From NCBI RefSeq assembly GCF_010119615.1, contig NZ_QOVG01000003.1:310001-374000 (forward strand): DNA of 64,000 nucleotides, in the 5' to 3' direction. The position numbers were made by a program, and so were the translations under genes. Shown in pieces: positions 53,022-63,208 of this stretch. The stretch's first letter is position 1. Every line of letters starts with the position of its first letter. Source of the DNA: Pseudoxanthomonas gei. GTDB taxonomy: Bacteria; Pseudomonadota; Gammaproteobacteria; Xanthomonadales; Xanthomonadaceae. The notes under the pieces were generated by a model. It searched no databases. It was not told the origin of the DNA and worked only from the letters and a program-made list of their open reading frames with translations.

Positions 53022-54233
53022 TTACTTTGATTCCCACCACATCCACAGGCTGTCCCACAGGCGACGGAAGAAGCCGCCCTGTTCCACCGCATTCAATGCG
53101 ACCAGCGGCGCCTGCGCCACCAGCTTGCCGTCCAGGGTCACCTTGACGGTACCGATGGCCTGGCCCTTGGCGATCGGTGCTTCCAGCACCTTGGGTACGT
53201 CCATTGTCGGCTTGAGGTCGGCGTAGCGGCCGCGCGGCACGCCCACCAGCATCGGCGTGGCCACGCCCAGCTGCACTTCCTTGGTCGTGCCCTTCCACAC
53301 CTTCTGCTGGGCGATCTGCTTGCCGGCCTCGTACAGGCGGTGGGTTTCGAAGAAGCGGAAACCCCAGTTCAACAGCGCCATGCTGTCGTCGGCACGCTGC
53401 TTCTCCGAGGTCGAACCCATCACCACGGCGACCAGGCGCTGGTCGCCACGCTTTGCCGAACTCATCAGGCAGTAGCCCGCGCCGGAATGATGGCCGGTCT
53501 TGATGCCGTCGACAGCCGGATCCCGCCACAGCAACAGGTTGCGGTTGGGCTGGGTGATGGTGCCTACGGTGAATTCCTTGATCTTGTTGAAGGCGTAGGT
53601 TTCCGGGTAGTCACGGATCAGCGCCTGGCCCAGCAGGGCCAGGTCGTAGGCGGTGGAATAGTGTTCCGGCGCCGACAGGCCGTGCGCATTTACAAAGTGC
53701 GAGCCCTTCATGCCGATCTTGGCGGCGTAGTTGTTCATCAGCGAAGCGAATGCTTCCTCGCTGCCGGCGGCGTGCTCGGCCAAGGCGATGGCGGCGTCAT
53801 TGCCTGACTGCACGGCCATGCCCTTTTCCATGTCCAGCAGCCTGGCGGTCTGGTTGACCGCAAAACCGCTGTAACTGCCGTCGGTGCCGGCGCCGCCCTC
53901 GCGCCAGGCGCGCTCGCTCAGCATGACCTGGTCGTCAGGCTTGATCTTGCCGTTCTTCTGCTCGGCGGCCAGCGTGTAGGAGGTCATGACCTTGGTGATG
54001 CTGGCCGGCTCCACGCGCTCGTTGTAGTTCTCGCCCGCCAGCACCTGGCCGGTGGTGTAGTCCATCAGCACCCAGGCCGTGCCCGCGGGCTTGGGCGCTG
54101 GCGGAATGGCGACGGCGGCCGCGGGGGCGGCCGGGGCTGCGCCAGGCTGTGGAAGCGGCTGCGCGGGCGTCTGGGCGAAGGCCAGGCCGACCGATACGGT
54201 GGCCAGCGCGGCGATTGCGAAACGGAACTTCAT
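53022..54233 (-). CDS. dacC: D-alanyl-D-alanine carboxypeptidase, PBP5/6 type
   Basis: A 403-residue periplasmic enzyme that trims the terminal D-Ala from peptidoglycan stem peptides. The signal peptide (residues 1-21) is followed by a Pro/Ala linker to about 50. SITK with Ser78 and Lys81, SGND and KTGHH are the three active-site motifs. The C-terminal end, FRRLWDSLWMWWESK, is an amphipathic helix that holds the protein on the membrane. The symbol dacC is used loosely; dacA is equally fair. Confidence 0.95.
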   Translation of the reverse strand: MKFRFAIAALATVSVGLAFAQTPAQPLPQPGAAPAAPAAAVAIPPAPKPAGTAWVLMDYTTGQVLAGENYNERVEPASITKVMTSYTLAAEQKNGKIKPDDQVMLSERAWREGGAGTDGSYSGFAVNQTARLLDMEKGMAVQSGNDAAIALAEHAAGSEEAFASLMNNYAAKIGMKGSHFVNAHGLSAPEHYSTAYDLALLGQALIRDYPETYAFNKIKEFTVGTITQPNRNLLLWRDPAVDGIKTGHHSGAGYCLMSSAKRGDQRLVAVVMGSTSEKQRADDSMALLNWGFRFFETHRLYEAGKQIAQQKVWKGTTKEVQLGVATPMLVGVPRGRYADLKPTMDVPKVLEAPIAKGQAIGTVKVTLDGKLVAQAPLVALNAVEQGGFFRRLWDSLWMWWESK

Positions 54234-54351
54234 TTTATTGCGGACTCCAGGAGGGCCGTAGCCGGTGAAAGGTTGAATTGTAAGGGCTGGGGTGGGTCGA
54301 TTCGGCACGTGCGCCCCAGGCGCCGACAATTAAAAGCGTGGTTGGGCGCGC

Positions 54352-55704
54352 TTACTCGCGGACCACCTGCGGCTGGCCGAAGCCCAGCCCGGCAATGCGC
54401 CCGGCCAGTTCCGAGGCGGCGGCCGCGTCAGCCGCTTCCACCCGCAAGCGCCACAGGGTACGGCCGTTGCTGGCCACGTCGCTGAGGCGGGCATGCGCGA
54501 TGCCCGCCGCGCTGAGGCGTGCGAGCGCGCGGTCGGCGTTCTCGCGGCTGGCGAAGCTGCCGACCTGCAGTTGCACGTCATCCGACGACAGCCGAGGCGC
54601 AGTCGCAGACTGGCGTGCCGGGACGACGGTCGAGACGGAGGCAGCTGGGCGGACAGATTCAACCCGCGCCGGTATCGGGCGGGCAGGTTCCGCCGTTTTT
54701 TCCGCAGCGGCGGGCTTGCCGGTGGCCACGCGGACGCCACGCGATTTCATCCACGCGTCGAATTCATCAGCGGTGGGCTTGCGATCCAGATCGGGCGTGA
54801 CGTGGTAACGCCACGGCTCGGCCGAATCGACCGGGGCAACGGCCGCCGATGCGGGAACGGGAGCCGGGGCAGCAGACGCAATGGACACCTTCGGCAAGCC
54901 GGTGGCGACCGCAGGCAGCTTGCCGACCAGCTCATCCATCGCGGTGGGCTTGCCGGTGGCAATGCGGGTGGGCACGCCGGTGGCAACCGTGGTCAGTACC
55001 GGCGTGGCCGCAAGCGTGATCGCCATGCCCTCGCGCTCGTCGCCGGTCAGGGCGCGTACTTCCACCCGCCCGGTGCCACGCTGGGTGATGCCCAGCTTGA
55101 CTGCCGCCGCATAGCTCAGGTCGATGACGCGTCCTTCGTGGAAAGGCCCGCGGTCGTTGACGCGCACCACCACGGACTTGCCGGTGTCCAGGTTGGTGAC
55201 CCGCGCGAAGCTCGGCAGCGGCAGGGTCTTGTGCGCGGCGGTGAAGGCGTACATGTCGTAGACCTCCTGGTTGGAGGTGCGGCGCCCATGGAACTTGTTG
55301 CCGTAATACGAGGCCGTGCCCTGCTCCACGTAGCCGTCGACGCGCCGCATGATTTCGTATTGCTTGCCCAGAACGCTGTAGGGCGAGCGGTTGCCGACCC
55401 GGGAGGGCGCCTCATTGGTGACGACCGGTTCGGGAATGCAATCGACGTCGGGAACGTGGTCGGGCGTGGTGTCGGGAACGTGCGGCGCATACAGGCCCCC
55501 GGCCTTGTAGTCGCCGCGCTTGCTCAGGTCTTCCTGCGCCGGCGCGTACCTGTTGACGCAGCCTGGCGCGGTGGCCTGCACGGGGCCCGGGGTGCGGGCG
55601 GGCAGGTGCGACTTGCCGGCGACGGCCGGCGGCGGCGACTTCTTGGGTGCAGTACTGCAGGCCGCGAGCGTGACCGCCAGCAACGGCAGCGCCAGCCATT
55701 TCAT
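54352..55704 (-). CDS. rlpA: RlpA-family septal lytic transglycosylase, lipoprotein with SPOR domain
   Basis: A 450-residue lipoprotein (lipobox VTLAAC). Residues about 120-235 are the double-psi beta-barrel (EQGTASYYGNKFHGRRTSNQE, VVRVNDRGPFHEGRVIDLSYAAA with catalytic Asp). A long middle part contains repeated [VI]ATGxP units. The last 75 residues are a SPOR domain (VQLQVGSFASRENADRALARL) that binds denuded glycan at the division septum. RlpA cleaves naked glycan strands at cell separation. It ends 37 bases before the mltB-like gene's stop. Confidence 0.94.
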   Translation of the reverse strand: MKWLALPLLAVTLAACSTAPKKSPPPAVAGKSHLPARTPGPVQATAPGCVNRYAPAQEDLSKRGDYKAGGLYAPHVPDTTPDHVPDVDCIPEPVVTNEAPSRVGNRSPYSVLGKQYEIMRRVDGYVEQGTASYYGNKFHGRRTSNQEVYDMYAFTAAHKTLPLPSFARVTNLDTGKSVVVRVNDRGPFHEGRVIDLSYAAAVKLGITQRGTGRVEVRALTGDEREGMAITLAATPVLTTVATGVPTRIATGKPTAMDELVGKLPAVATGLPKVSIASAAPAPVPASAAVAPVDSAEPWRYHVTPDLDRKPTADEFDAWMKSRGVRVATGKPAAAEKTAEPARPIPARVESVRPAASVSTVVPARQSATAPRLSSDDVQLQVGSFASRENADRALARLSAAGIAHARLSDVASNGRTLWRLRVEAADAAAASELAGRIAGLGFGQPQVVRE

Positions 55705-55741
55705 GCCGAAACTCTCACGCGGGGCGGCTCATGCGGCTGGC

Positions 55742-56893
55742 TCATGCGGGAGGGATCTCTTTGCCGGCGATCGCCTGCGACAGCTGGTACACCGCCATCG
55801 CGTACATCTTGGAATTGTTGTAGCGGGTGATCGCGTAATAATTCTGGAAGCCAAGCCAGTACTGCTTGCCCTCGCTGCCTTCCAGCGACACCAGCGTGGC
55901 GGTGGCGTCCGGCGCGACTGCCTCGAGCGGGCGATAGCCACGTTGCGCCAGGTCGGCCAGCGTGTAGTCCGGCGTCCAGGTTTCGGGATTGAACTCGGTG
56001 AAACCAGGCTGCAACTGTGCCCGTGCCACCACCGGCCCGCCACGCACCCAGCCACCGCGCACGCCACCCTTCTTCAGGAAGTAGTTGGCGATGGAGGAAA
56101 AGACATCGTCGTAACTGGTGAACAGGTCGCGGCGCCCGTCGCCATTGCCATCCACGGCGAATTCGCGATAGCTGGATGGCATGAACTGGCCCAGCCCCAT
56201 GGCGCCGGCGTAGCTGCCGGTCAGGTTGGCGATGTCCAGGTTTTCCTCGCGACCCAGCGCGAACAACTGCGCCAGTTCGTCACGGAAGAATTGTTCGCGC
56301 TTGTATTCATAAGCGGCACGTTCGGGATTGCCGCTGCGCGGATAACGGAACGCCAGCGTGTACAACGCATCCAGCACGCGGGTCTTGCCGGTGAAACCGC
56401 CGTAGCTGGTTTCCACGCCAATGATCGAGACGATTATCTCGGCCGGCACTCCCGTACGCGCTTGCACGCGCTGCAGTTCATCGCGGTGGGTTGCCATGAA
56501 GGCGCGGCCGCCCTCGATGCGGGTGGCGGTGATGAAGTTGGGACGGTACTCGGCCCAGGTCTTCACCCGCTCGGCGGGACGCGACATCAAGGCGACCACG
56601 CTGTCGAGGAAATTCGCCTTGGCCAGGGTCGCCTCGATGGTGGCCGGCGCGATGGCGTAACGGGCCGCGGTTTCGCGTACGAAGTTGGCGCGTGCGATCT
56701 CGAAAGGCACAGGCGTCAGGTCAACCGGCACACTGCCGGCCAACGCTTCGACCGAGCCTTCCGCAGGCCCTTTCGCGGGCTTCGGCATGGCCGGTTCGCC
56801 AGCGGTCTGTGGCGTGGGCGTGGGCGACTTCACCGGCGTCGCGCAAGCGACGAGGCCAAGGGTGAACAAGCAGAAAAGTGCGGTTCGGGTCAT
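55742..56893 (-). CDS. mltB: Lytic murein transglycosylase, MltB family
   Basis: A 383-residue lipoprotein (LGLVAC lipobox) that cuts glycan strands. The catalytic Glu is in IIGVETSYGGFTGKT, followed by LGQFMPSSYREFAVDGNGDGRRDLF, a region with an EF-hand-like calcium site (DGNGDGRRD), and YFLKKGGVRGGW. This is the MltB/Slt35 pattern. The ATG at 56893 begins the signal peptide; an earlier one at 56911 adds six residues. Confidence 0.93.
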   Translation of the reverse strand: MTRTALFCLFTLGLVACATPVKSPTPTPQTAGEPAMPKPAKGPAEGSVEALAGSVPVDLTPVPFEIARANFVRETAARYAIAPATIEATLAKANFLDSVVALMSRPAERVKTWAEYRPNFITATRIEGGRAFMATHRDELQRVQARTGVPAEIIVSIIGVETSYGGFTGKTRVLDALYTLAFRYPRSGNPERAAYEYKREQFFRDELAQLFALGREENLDIANLTGSYAGAMGLGQFMPSSYREFAVDGNGDGRRDLFTSYDDVFSSIANYFLKKGGVRGGWVRGGPVVARAQLQPGFTEFNPETWTPDYTLADLAQRGYRPLEAVAPDATATLVSLEGSEGKQYWLGFQNYYAITRYNNSKMYAMAVYQLSQAIAGKEIPPA

Positions 56894-56924
56894 CGGCGCC
56901 GAGGGTAGCATGCGTTCTGCGGAC

Positions 56925-57073
56925 AATAGTGAATCGTTGGGGCAGTGAAGAGTGAACTGGAAATGCGCAAAGCGGATGGCGATGGCAGTAAAGAGTGAAG
57001 GGTAAATTGCGAACAGTTGAAGCATCCAGCAGGCTTTTTTGCACGATTCACTATTTACACTTCACCCTTTACC
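56925..57073. repeat. GTRAARN heptad repeats with inverted copies
   Basis: The gap between rodA and mltB contains several GTGAAGA/GTAAAGG-type heptads: GCAGTGAAGAGTGAACTGG (56942-56960), GTAAAGAGTGAAGGGTAAAT (56988-57007), and an inverted copy of similar form at 57053-57073. AATAGTGAATCGT at 56925-56937 has an exact complement at 57043-57055. Much of the gap is thus a decayed inverted repeat. Its role is unknown; it could form a stem in the transcript. Confidence 0.72.
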
Positions 57074-57077
57074 TCCC

Positions 57078-58196
57078 TCAATATCCATGCACCGGCCGAT
57101 GCGCGCGCACCGCCATTACCAAGCCCAGGCCGGCCAGCAGTGAAACCGCCGAAGTACCGCCATAACTCAGCAGCGGCATCGGCACGCCCACCACCGGCAG
57201 CAGGCCCGAGATCATGCCGCCGTTGACGATCACGTAGACGAAGAATGCGAGTCCCAGCGCCCCCGCCAGCAAACGTGAATAGGTGTCGCGCGCATCGACT
57301 GCAATCCACAGGCAGCGACCGATCACGAACAGGTACAGCACCAGCACCACCAGCACGCCGATCCAGCCGAATTCCTCCGACAACACCGCGAAAATGAAAT
57401 CGGTGGTGTGCTCGGGCAGGAAGTTCAGGTGCGACTGGGTGCCCTGGCCCCAGCCCTTGCCCGCCATGCCGCCGCCGCCGATCGCGATCTTGGACTGGAT
57501 GATGTTCCAGCCAGTGCCCTGCGGATCGTTTTCCGGATTGAGGAAGGTGAGAATGCGGTCCTTCTGGTACTGGCGCAGGAACCAGAACCAGGCCACCGGT
57601 GCGGCGGCGGCCACTGCGCCCCCCGCCACGCCAACCCACCACCAGGGCAGGCCGGCCAGCAGCAACGCGAAGACGCCGCTGGCCACCACCAGCATGCAGG
57701 TACCGAAATCCGGCTGCAGCATGATCAGCAGCGCCGGCACCGCGATCAGCGTGCCGGCGATCAGCACGGTGGTGATGCGAGGAGGCAGCGACTCCCGGTG
57801 CAGGTACCAGGCCATCATCATCGGCAGGCTGATCTTCATCAGCTCCGAAGGCTGCAGGTAGAACAGCTTCAGGTCGATCCAGTGGTTGCCGTGCTTGCCG
57901 CCGCCGACGAACAGCACCAGCACCAGCAACGCCAGCGAACCCAGGAACGCACCCGGCGTCCACGCGCGCAGGCGCGTCGGCGTGACCCGCGACAGGCCCC
58001 ACATGGCCGCCAGCCCCGCGGCGAAACGCGCGCCCTGCGCCAGCATCAGGTGCATGCCCTGGGCCTCGCCCCCGGCGCTGTACAACACGGCCAGGCCGAT
58101 GCCCATCAAGGCGCCCAGCGCGACCAGCAAGGGCCAGTCCAGCGTGCGCAGGAAATAGCGCAACAGGTCGGCCAGCCAGCGCAGCATCTCGCTCAT
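57078..58196 (-). CDS. rodA: Peptidoglycan glycosyltransferase RodA
   Basis: A 372-residue SEDS-family membrane protein with ten transmembrane helices. It polymerises lipid II during side-wall growth with PBP2. Family marks: LLPEHTTDFIFAVLSEEFGW (catalytic Asp), GWGQGTQSHL, and the end LLPVVGVPMPLLSYGGTSAVSLLAGLGL. Its start overlaps the mrdA stop by four bases (ATGA), so it is coupled to PBP2. Confidence 0.97.
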   Translation of the reverse strand: MSEMLRWLADLLRYFLRTLDWPLLVALGALMGIGLAVLYSAGGEAQGMHLMLAQGARFAAGLAAMWGLSRVTPTRLRAWTPGAFLGSLALLVLVLFVGGGKHGNHWIDLKLFYLQPSELMKISLPMMMAWYLHRESLPPRITTVLIAGTLIAVPALLIMLQPDFGTCMLVVASGVFALLLAGLPWWWVGVAGGAVAAAAPVAWFWFLRQYQKDRILTFLNPENDPQGTGWNIIQSKIAIGGGGMAGKGWGQGTQSHLNFLPEHTTDFIFAVLSEEFGWIGVLVVLVLYLFVIGRCLWIAVDARDTYSRLLAGALGLAFFVYVIVNGGMISGLLPVVGVPMPLLSYGGTSAVSLLAGLGLVMAVRAHRPVHGY

Positions 58197-60172
58197 CGGA
58201 GCGCGCCGGGTGCGGGCGGGGTGACCGGCGCAGGCGCGGGGACTGCCGGCGTGGGCACCGCCGGCGTGACGCCCACTTCGATCAGCGTGCTGGTGCTGGC
58301 ATCACCCACGTCCGGATTCGGCTGTGCAGCCGACTTCTCCAGCAGCCACGCATCGAAGATCTTGCGTGCGATCGGCGCGGCGGTGCTGGCGCCGTAGCCA
58401 CCGCCTTCGACCATCACCGCAACGGCGATGCTTGGATTTTCCGCGGGCGCATAGCCGACGAACAAGGCGCGGTGGCGCCGATGCATGGGCAGCGACTTCG
58501 GATTGACGGCCGTCGCGCTGCGATTCACCACCTGCGCGGTGCCGGTCTTGCCGGCCATGCGGTACGGCGCCCCGATGCTCATCACGCGCGCCGTGCCGCC
58601 AGGGCCGTTGACGGTCATTTCCATGCCTTCCTGGACCACGCGCACATTGGCGGGGTGATCGCTGATGCGGACCGGCGCAGGTTGCGGCAACGGCTCCCAG
58701 GGCGCGTCGTAGGCGTGGCGCTTGGCTGCGACCAGGTGAGGGCGCCGCAACATCCCGCCATCGGCCAGGGCCGCGGTGCCGCGCGCAAGCTGCAACGGCG
58801 TCACCTTCCACATGCCCTGCCCGATCGCCGCGTTGACCAGGTCGCCGGGATACCAGCGTTCCTTGTTGAGTTTCAGCTTGGCCGCCGGCGAAGGCAGGAT
58901 GCCGCCTATCTCTCCGATCAGGTCGATACCGGTCGGCTGGCCGAAGCCGTAGCGGGTCAGGTACGAATCGAAGCGCTCCACCCCCAGGTCCAGGGCCAGG
59001 CGGTAGTAGTAGGTGTTCACCGAATCGGCAATGGACTTGCGCACGTCGGTCCAGCCGTGGCCGCCACGGTGCGAATCACCCCAGCCGCGGCCCTTCATGC
59101 CGGGCAGGCGGAACATGCCGGTGGAAAGCGTCTTGTCCTCCGGCCTGCGCAGGCCGCTGTCCAGTCCGGCCAGGGCAATCAGCGGTTTCAGGGTGGAGCC
59201 CGGCGCCACCCCGCCCAGCACCAGCCGGTTGAACTGGGGTCGCGAGGGATTGTTGTTCAAGGCGTTGAAGTCGGCGTGCGAGATGCCGTTGACGAACAGG
59301 TTGGGGTCGTAGCTGGGCAGGCTGACCATGGCCAGCACTTCACCGCTGCGCGGGTCCAGCGCCACTGCCGAGCCTTCCAGCTCCCCGAAGGCCTGGGTCA
59401 TGGCGTATTGCAGGTCGGCATCCACGCTCAGGCGCAGGTCGGCGCCGGCCTGTGCCGGCACCCGGCCCATGCTGCGCAGCGCACGCCCCTCGACGTTGGT
59501 CTCGACCTTTTCGTAGCCGATCTTGCCGCGCAGGATCTCTTCGTAATAGCGCTCCAGCCCGCCCTTGCCGGTATGGGTCAGCGCGGCGTTGCCTTCGCCC
59601 ATCTTCTCGAGGTCTTTCTCGTCGATGCGGCCCACGTAGCCGATGATGTGGCCGAACAGGTCGCCGTAGGGGTAGCGGCGGGTCAGGTAAGGCTCCAGTT
59701 CCACCCCGGGAAAGCGCCAGCGGTCCACCGCGAAACGCGCCATTTCCTCGTCGCTGACACGCAGCTTGAGGGTGATCGGGCGGAAACCGCGGCTCGACTT
59801 GCGGGTGGCTTCGAAGTGCCGGATGTCCTCCGGGGTCAGCGCGAAGATCCCGCTCAGCCCGGCGATCAGCGCCTTGCTCTCACCGGCCTTGTCGGGCAGG
59901 ACATCCAGGCGGAAGGCCGGCACATTCTCGGCCAGCAGCTTGCCGTTGCGGTCGAAAATGCTGCCGCGCGCCGGCACCACCGGGCGCAGCTTGATGCTGT
60001 TGGCTTCCGAGCGCGTGGCGTACTTGGTGTGGTCGATCACCTGCAGCTTGAAGTACCAGCCCGCCAGCCCGCACAGCGACAGTGCCACCACTGCGAAGCC
60101 CAGCAGGGCGCGGCGGCGGAACTGCTCGGCCTCCGCATGCGCATTCTTGAGCGGGCGACGCGAGGCGGCCAT
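58193..60172 (-). CDS. mrdA: Penicillin-binding protein 2
   Basis: A 659-residue membrane-anchored transpeptidase that crosslinks peptidoglycan in the elongasome. One helix at about 22-43, then the dimerisation domain and a transpeptidase domain with Ser326/Lys329 (APGSTLKP), SVN in IADSVNTYYY, and KTGTAQ. The last 40 residues are a repeated Pro/Ala/Val tail (VTPAVPTPAVPAPAP). It lies between mreD and rodA in one operon. Confidence 0.97.
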   Translation of the reverse strand: MAASRRPLKNAHAEAEQFRRRALLGFAVVALSLCGLAGWYFKLQVIDHTKYATRSEANSIKLRPVVPARGSIFDRNGKLLAENVPAFRLDVLPDKAGESKALIAGLSGIFALTPEDIRHFEATRKSSRGFRPITLKLRVSDEEMARFAVDRWRFPGVELEPYLTRRYPYGDLFGHIIGYVGRIDEKDLEKMGEGNAALTHTGKGGLERYYEEILRGKIGYEKVETNVEGRALRSMGRVPAQAGADLRLSVDADLQYAMTQAFGELEGSAVALDPRSGEVLAMVSLPSYDPNLFVNGISHADFNALNNNPSRPQFNRLVLGGVAPGSTLKPLIALAGLDSGLRRPEDKTLSTGMFRLPGMKGRGWGDSHRGGHGWTDVRKSIADSVNTYYYRLALDLGVERFDSYLTRYGFGQPTGIDLIGEIGGILPSPAAKLKLNKERWYPGDLVNAAIGQGMWKVTPLQLARGTAALADGGMLRRPHLVAAKRHAYDAPWEPLPQPAPVRISDHPANVRVVQEGMEMTVNGPGGTARVMSIGAPYRMAGKTGTAQVVNRSATAVNPKSLPMHRRHRALFVGYAPAENPSIAVAVMVEGGGYGASTAAPIARKIFDAWLLEKSAAQPNPDVGDASTSTLIEVGVTPAVPTPAVPAPAPVTPPAPGALR

Positions 60173-60652
60173 CTACTTGCGCTTGCCCAGGCGCAGCAGA
60201 TCCAGCAGTACGAACAGCGGCGGCCACAGCAGCATGCCCAGCAGCGGCGCCCACCAGTAGTTCACGGGCAGCGCCGGCTCGCCCAGGCCCAGGCGGATGG
60301 CCGCGGTGACCACGCGGTCGTTCAGCAGCAGCACGCCGATGGCCAACGCCTGTTGCCACATCGGGAAGAACCGCAGGCGTGCGCGGAAGCGCTGCAGGAT
60401 GAAGGTGAGGATGACCATGCGCAGGGCCTGCTCACCGAGCAGGGTGCCAAACATGAGGTCGGCGACCAGCCCGACGATGAAGGCGAATCCCAGCCCGGCG
60501 TTTTCCGGCGACTCGATGACCCAGTAGGCCACCATCAAGGCCAACCAGTAGGGGCGCAGCGGCTGCAGCGGATACGGCAGCGGCAACAGGCCCAGCAGCA
60601 GGGCGAAGACGATGCTCACCGGCAGGACCCAGCCGTTGCGGGGACGCCTCAT
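60173..60652 (-). CDS. mreD: Rod shape-determining protein MreD
   Basis: A 159-residue polytopic membrane protein (LPVSIVFALLLGLLPLPYPLQPLRPYW, GLGFAFIVGLVADLMFGTLLGEQALR). It partners with MreC in the elongation complex. It overlaps mreC by four bases and directly abuts mrdA. Confidence 0.93.
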   Translation of the reverse strand: MRRPRNGWVLPVSIVFALLLGLLPLPYPLQPLRPYWLALMVAYWVIESPENAGLGFAFIVGLVADLMFGTLLGEQALRMVILTFILQRFRARLRFFPMWQQALAIGVLLLNDRVVTAAIRLGLGEPALPVNYWWAPLLGMLLWPPLFVLLDLLRLGKRK

Positions 60653-61674
60653 CGGACCGGTTCCACGGCCGGCGCCGCGGCGGCTGCAGGTGCCGGCACG
60701 GCCGGTGGCAGCGCCGGGTCGCGCGCAGTAGCAGTCGCCGTGGCCGTATCCTGGCCGGCGCCGCCGGCGGGCGCGCCGAGGGTGGATGCTCCGACCGCCA
60801 CCACCGCCGCTTCGGCTTGGGGCGAAGGCCAGGCGATGCGCGGGGCCGAACGCAGCAGCAGCACGTCGCGACCCCGGTCGAGCTGCGCGGCCGGCTTCAG
60901 TTCGCCGATCAGGAAGGCACGGCTTTCATCCGGACGCAGGCGGGTCACCGTGCCCACCGGGAATCCGGCCGGGAAGCGTCCGCCGAGTCCCGAGGTGAGG
61001 ATCAGATCGCCCTGCCGGACATCGGTGTTCATCGGCACGTCCGACAGCTCGAGGTGATCGCCACGCCCGTAGACGATCAGGCGTACCCCGTTGCGCGCCA
61101 CCACCACCGGTACGGCGTGGTCCGGATCAGTCAGCAGCAATACGGTGGCGTGGGCGGGCGTGGCCTCGATGATCTGGCCCATCAGGCCGCCCGCATCGAT
61201 CACCGCCTGTCCCAGGTGCACGCCATCGTTGCTGCCGGCGTCCAGCACCAGCCGCTGGCGGGTGGGGTCCAGGTCGATGTTGAGGATCGGGGCCAGCTGC
61301 ACGTCCAGGCCGCGGCTCTCGGCCACGCCCAGCAGTGCCCGCAATTGGGCGTTGTCGGCGGTGGCGGTCTGCAGGCGCGTGAGACGCGCGTTGGCGATCA
61401 ACAGCTCGTTGCGCAGGTTGCGGTTCTCGGCGGTCAGCTGGCTGTGCGTGCCTGCATCCTCCTGCACCCGTGCGCTCAGGCGTCCGGGCAGGCCGGCCAG
61501 CCACCAGATCGGCTGCACCGCGACGTTGGCCTGCACCCGCACCTGTGACAGCCAGCCGCCGCGGTGGTCCAGGATCACCAGCGCGATGGCCAGGGCCAGG
61601 TACCCCAACAACCGCAGCGTGCTGGCGACTTCCCCTGGACGGGCAGTGACGGGAGGACCGGCGTAGGAAGGCAC
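60649..61674 (-). CDS. mreC: Rod shape-determining protein MreC
   Basis: A 341-residue bitopic protein. One transmembrane helix (LRLLGYLALAIALVILDH), a coiled-coil (AENRNLRNELLIANARLTRLQ), then the beta-rich MreC domain (GLMGQIIEATPAHATVLLLTDP, VRQGDLILTSGLGGRFPAGFPVGTV). The C-terminal 70 residues are a Pro/Ala-rich tail. A GTG at 61674 is used, as in relatives that start PSYAGPPV. It scaffolds PBP2. Confidence 0.94.
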   Translation of the reverse strand: MPSYAGPPVTARPGEVASTLRLLGYLALAIALVILDHRGGWLSQVRVQANVAVQPIWWLAGLPGRLSARVQEDAGTHSQLTAENRNLRNELLIANARLTRLQTATADNAQLRALLGVAESRGLDVQLAPILNIDLDPTRQRLVLDAGSNDGVHLGQAVIDAGGLMGQIIEATPAHATVLLLTDPDHAVPVVVARNGVRLIVYGRGDHLELSDVPMNTDVRQGDLILTSGLGGRFPAGFPVGTVTRLRPDESRAFLIGELKPAAQLDRGRDVLLLRSAPRIAWPSPQAEAAVVAVGASTLGAPAGGAGQDTATATATARDPALPPAVPAPAAAAAPAVEPVR

Positions 61675-61792
61675 TGGGGGGCCGTTATAGGGGAAGTCGG
61701 CGGCTGCGCCGCCTGCTGAGGGTGAAGGAGAAAAACTTGAAGTCGGGGATCGCTCGCAGCACAGCTACTCCGGTTTACAGCGCACGCCGTGC

Positions 61793-61837
61793 GCGACTTC
61801 ACCCTTGGCAGCCCGCGAAAAAGCGGGCGACTTCACC
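61793..61837. repeat. GCGACTTCACC repeats downstream of mreB
   Basis: GCGACTTCACC occurs at 61793-61803 and again in GCGGGCGACTTCACC at 61823-61837. The same 15-mer is present at 63130-63144 beyond the other end of mreB, with an inverted GTGAAGTCGGCC at 63044. A hairpin GCCCGC/GCGGGC lies between the first two. Role unknown; possibly a small mobile or regulatory repeat. Confidence 0.55.
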
Positions 61838-61847
61838 GCTTCAGCGT

Positions 61848-63208
<1,361 letters not shown>

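Noticed and set aside
58472-61057. Very long plus-strand open frame (861 codons) opposite mrdA, mreD and mreC
   Set aside because: It is the antisense shadow of three well-identified genes; its composition (His, Gln, Arg rich) is typical of GC-rich antisense frames and it has no domain.
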